9,410 bases of DNA from NCBI GenBank assembly GCA_964520445.1, contig CAZFNU010000030.1, positions 1-9,410 on the forward strand, in the 5' to 3' direction. The notes beneath the pieces are model-generated. The model ran no database searches. It was given only the letters and a program-made list of their open reading frames with translations, and was not told where the DNA came from. Origin of the DNA: CAZFNU01 sp964520445 (GTDB lineage: Bacteria > Patescibacteriota > Minisyncoccia > UBA6257 > JAKLIH01). Below are positions 6,907-9,410 of this stretch, piece after piece (position 1 is the first letter of the stretch; every line of letters begins with the position of its first letter). A program made the position numbers and the translations under genes.

Positions 6907-9410
6907 TTATTGACAAATAAAATCAGGACAATATATGTTTTTAGTTACTCCACTACAGGTAACTTCTAACTCATATTTATTAGTACCTATTAAATTAGGG
7001 TTACAATATTTATAATGCGTATCGGTACTAGAAGATAAGAAAGTTCTTGATTTACCTTGACTTGAATTAGTCCAATATCATTTATAGATACAAGATGAAG
7101 TAGAAGATAGCCCAGAAAAAACAGCTTTGATTGTAGAGCTACTAGTAGTTGATCCAGTAGCTGAACCACTACCTCCATTAATAGTACACGAACCTGATCA
7201 AGCTCCGCCAGTATCACTGTTGCCTGAAGAAGTAGAAACTGTAACGGTTGGACAAGTAGCCTTAACTACTGTGCCAGCAGAATCTTTAACACTGAAATAA
7301 AACGAATGAGATCCTGCATAAGAATAAACTGGGTATACAGTATCAGTACTTCCCGATATGGCTCCATAACCACCTCAATCTTCTCCGTCAAAATTAGCTT
7401 TGTACTGATATGGTGCTTTCCCTCCAGTAATAGTTAGTGTATAGGTAGCTTTTTCTCCTAGTTTGATGGATGTGCTTTTTACAGTACAAGTGGCTGCTAA
7501 TGGGATTGAACATTTACCTCCTGGGCAAGTAGATCCAGAATCATCATCGCTTCCGGTATTTCCGCTACCACATTCTTTTTTACATTTTTCTGGATCACCA
7601 TAACAGGCTTCTGCTAATTTCCCATTTAAAGAATATGGTGCACTATTATAAACCATGAGACATTTTGTTGGATTTTCAATTACAGTATCGGCAAAAGCAT
7701 TGGTTGGTTTTTGAGTTTCACATGTTCCTTTTTCGTCACAATATTTAATAGTAGGACAATATTTACCGGCAGATGAATAAGTATGACAAATTCGATAATC
7801 AGTAGTACCTGCACTAGTTGTTTCTAATGCGCCATGTGAATTAAACCCAGTTCAAGAACAATCTTGAGTAGAACCATCACCAAAATCTATTGTACAAGAA
7901 GTTTTGCAAGATGAATTATATTGACAAGAATAATTATAAATACTTCAACTAAATGAAGCAGTGTGTGGTGCTTGTCTGTATGGTTTCAACCCTCCTGTAA
8001 TAGCATTATAAACAATAGCATTAACATCCGAAGGTTGAGCACTAAATCAACTTAAAAGAAATCCTGTTTTAGTTCATCCACTATCAGAACCAGAACCAGA
8101 ACCGGACCCTGATCCTGAACCTGAACCAGATCCTGAACCTGAACTTGAACCTGAACTTGTCAAACAAGAAGCTTCACAAGCATATGCACTTGATGTTTTT
8201 TGAATATTATCGTTTTCATTGCTTTCACCAATTTGGTTACCATAATCTACCATGAAATAAATATCATGAGCAATAGTATCGGTGCATAGATAATCACATC
8301 CAGCAGTTGTTTGTTTCCCCGCCTCAAGACTTGAAACATTGGCAGTACAAACAGGAGTAGAAGTAATACTGTCTTTAAAAATAGCTATCTTAAATGCGCC
8401 TGCTTTACCTGCTCCTCCATTATACAAAGTAAGAGTTATCGGAATTTTACCACCGCTACAATTATTAGCTTTCATATCCATAATGCTTAAATTCACTTGT
8501 CCTGTTTCCTGTCCTGGGTTCGTACCTTGTGAACCAGAACAATAAGAAACACAATCTTCAGGTGTACTAAATTGACCCGTAGTATCAACAATACATTTCT
8601 TAGTAACAGTATCACAAGAGAATTTATATGATCCAGAATATCCTCCGGTACCAGTAGTACAAGTAATGTTAGCAGTTAAAACATTGTTATTCTTATTCCC
8701 TTCTTTAATGTTATACTGAGAATCAGTAATAAATTTTAAATAATAATTCCCAGCTGCTGGACAAGTAAAGGTAAATGAATTATCTTTAGAGGTAGCTGGA
8801 TTTAAAGGATATAACAAAACTGATTGACCTATTTGAGTTTCTTTTATAGCGTCACTTCCGATATAGGCAGTTAGATAATGATAGTCAGCAATTACCCCTC
8901 CAATATTTTTTTCTGTCAGAGTAATGGTTGTTTCTTTACCAACAGTAAATGTTTTGGGTTTAAAATCAACTAAAGCTAAGTCAGCTTGGGTAGAATCAGA
9001 CACAGAACAAATACTATTACACTGAGAAAGAGAGTAGCTACTAGTAGAGTCTGGGGCACATTGTCAGGTAGAAACATTACAAGAATATTTTCCAGTATCA
9101 GCAACATTTCCACAATTAACAGCAATGGTGGAACTATTATTTAATTTATTACCTTCGGTAATTTTATTAACTGGATCTAAAACAATCTTAAAATAATAAA
9201 TACCTGGTTGGGTACAAGTTCATTGACGAACATTTATAGTTCTCTCTTGTCCTGCACCTAAGGAAGCTAAATCTTCTGTAAGCAAACGATATTCATTAAG
9301 ATATAGGTCATAAGTATGAACAGACGAATCTGTGTTACCTTTATTTTTTTCTTTAGCTCCAATTAAAACAGTACTTCCAACTTGGATATTAGTAGTAGGA
9401 GCATAGGATA
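6907..9410 (-). CDS. Large cysteine-rich extracellular protein with CARDB and PKD/Ig-like domains, C-terminal part
   Basis: At least 833 codons in one frame when nine UGA codons are read as Trp; the N-terminus and any signal peptide lie beyond the window. Counting from 9408, residues 1-99 are a CARDB-like domain ending in the typical ITEGNKLNN. Two further CARDB-like domains follow at about 9000-8665 (EGNKNNN) and 8505-8165 (IGESNENDN). Two four-cysteine modules separate them (9081-9007, 8616-8539). A Ser-Gly linker (8158-8085) leads to a PKD-like domain with DFGDGS and CHTYSSAGKYC (near 7885 and 7785). Then come a Cys-rich segment, a second Ig/PKD-like domain (ITGGKAPYQYKANFDGEDW) and a last Cys/Ser-rich region ending CPDFICQ. 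CARDB and PKD domains are adhesion or spacer modules of secreted proteins. Many paired cysteines suggest disulfides outside the cell. No C-terminal membrane anchor or sorting motif is visible. Its partner or substrate cannot be told. Stop is TAA (6909-6907). Confidence 0.85.
8085..8158. repeat. Degenerate hexanucleotide repeat encoding a Ser-Gly linker
   Basis: About twelve copies of a 6-base unit (plus strand variants of GAACCT, GAACCA, GATCCT) encode alternating Ser-Gly on the minus strand. Because the unit is two codons, copy-number changes would alter linker length without breaking the frame. It joins the third CARDB-like domain to the PKD-like region. Confidence 0.85.
8539..8616 (-). repeat. 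Four-cysteine module, copy 2
   Basis: The spacing is C-X6-C-X13-C-X3-C, with an aspartate two to three residues after the second Cys and Ser/Thr before the last pair (FSTPEDCVSYC). It lies between the second and third CARDB-like domains of the surface protein and is clearly related to the module at 9007-9081. Confidence 0.6.
9007..9081 (-). repeat. Four-cysteine module, copy 1
   Basis: The spacing is C-X6-C-X12-C-X3-C (CNVSTWQCAPD, then YSLSQCNSIC), between the first and second CARDB-like domains. The Trp in it is encoded by UGA at 9066-9064. It is related in cysteine spacing and flanking residues to the module at 8539-8616. Confidence 0.6.

Noticed and set aside
1167..9410. UGA read as glycine (translation table 25, known in Gracilibacteria and Absconditabacteria)
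   Set aside because: At the best anchored sites (LepA GEVGW, MurJ GKFDW, DUF4012 ANW motif) the family residue is Trp, not Gly. In LepA the CGG in GYRSE aligns with a conserved Arg, so the CGG-to-Trp change proposed for some Absconditabacteria is not supported either.
1..9410. CRISPR array, insertion sequence, integrase or attachment site
   Set aside because: No spaced identical repeats, no transposase or integrase sequence, and no partial copy of the tRNA-Gly 3' end elsewhere in the window.

Overview
The window is an AT-rich piece of a bacterial chromosome. Gene content suggests a Candidate Phyla Radiation (Patescibacteria-like) genome: a DUF4012 membrane protein, MurJ, LepA, an FtsB/DivIC-like protein, a CARDB/PKD secreted protein, very tight spacing and few Shine-Dalgarno sites. 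This taxonomic placement is inference. The striking property is the genetic code. Four of the five substantial protein genes are interrupted by in-frame UGA, 20 in total. The family motifs around several of them require tryptophan, and every gene end visible here is UAA. The organism therefore appears to read UGA as Trp. All CDS coordinates below use that reading.

Layout. Positions 1-74 hold the 5' end of an unidentified minus-strand gene with its own promoter and a perfect Shine-Dalgarno. Positions 145-649 hold no protein gene. They look like one large structured non-coding RNA on the minus strand, with a promoter, many hairpins and a strong terminator; I cannot assign it to a family. Next to it is tRNA-Gly(CCC), 700-770.

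Positions 776-6317 are one compact minus-strand operon, in transcription order DUF4012 membrane protein, murJ, lepA, ftsB-like gene and then the tRNA. Junctions are 4 nt, a 1-nt overlap, 1 nt and 5 nt. A near-consensus promoter lies just upstream of the DUF4012 gene, back to back with an equally good promoter driving the RNase P RNA gene on the plus strand (about 6411-6855). A bidirectional terminator at 6868-6902 separates rnpB from the convergent last gene.

Positions 6907-9410 are the C-terminal part of a large, cysteine-rich, multi-domain extracellular protein whose start lies beyond the window. It has three CARDB-like domains with a repeated four-cysteine module between them, a Ser-Gly linker encoded by a hexanucleotide repeat, and PKD/Ig-like domains.

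Functionally, the operon combines envelope construction and division (lipid II flippase, divisome-type coiled coil, DUF4012 membrane protein) with translation (LepA, tRNA-Gly), next to tRNA processing (RNase P RNA).
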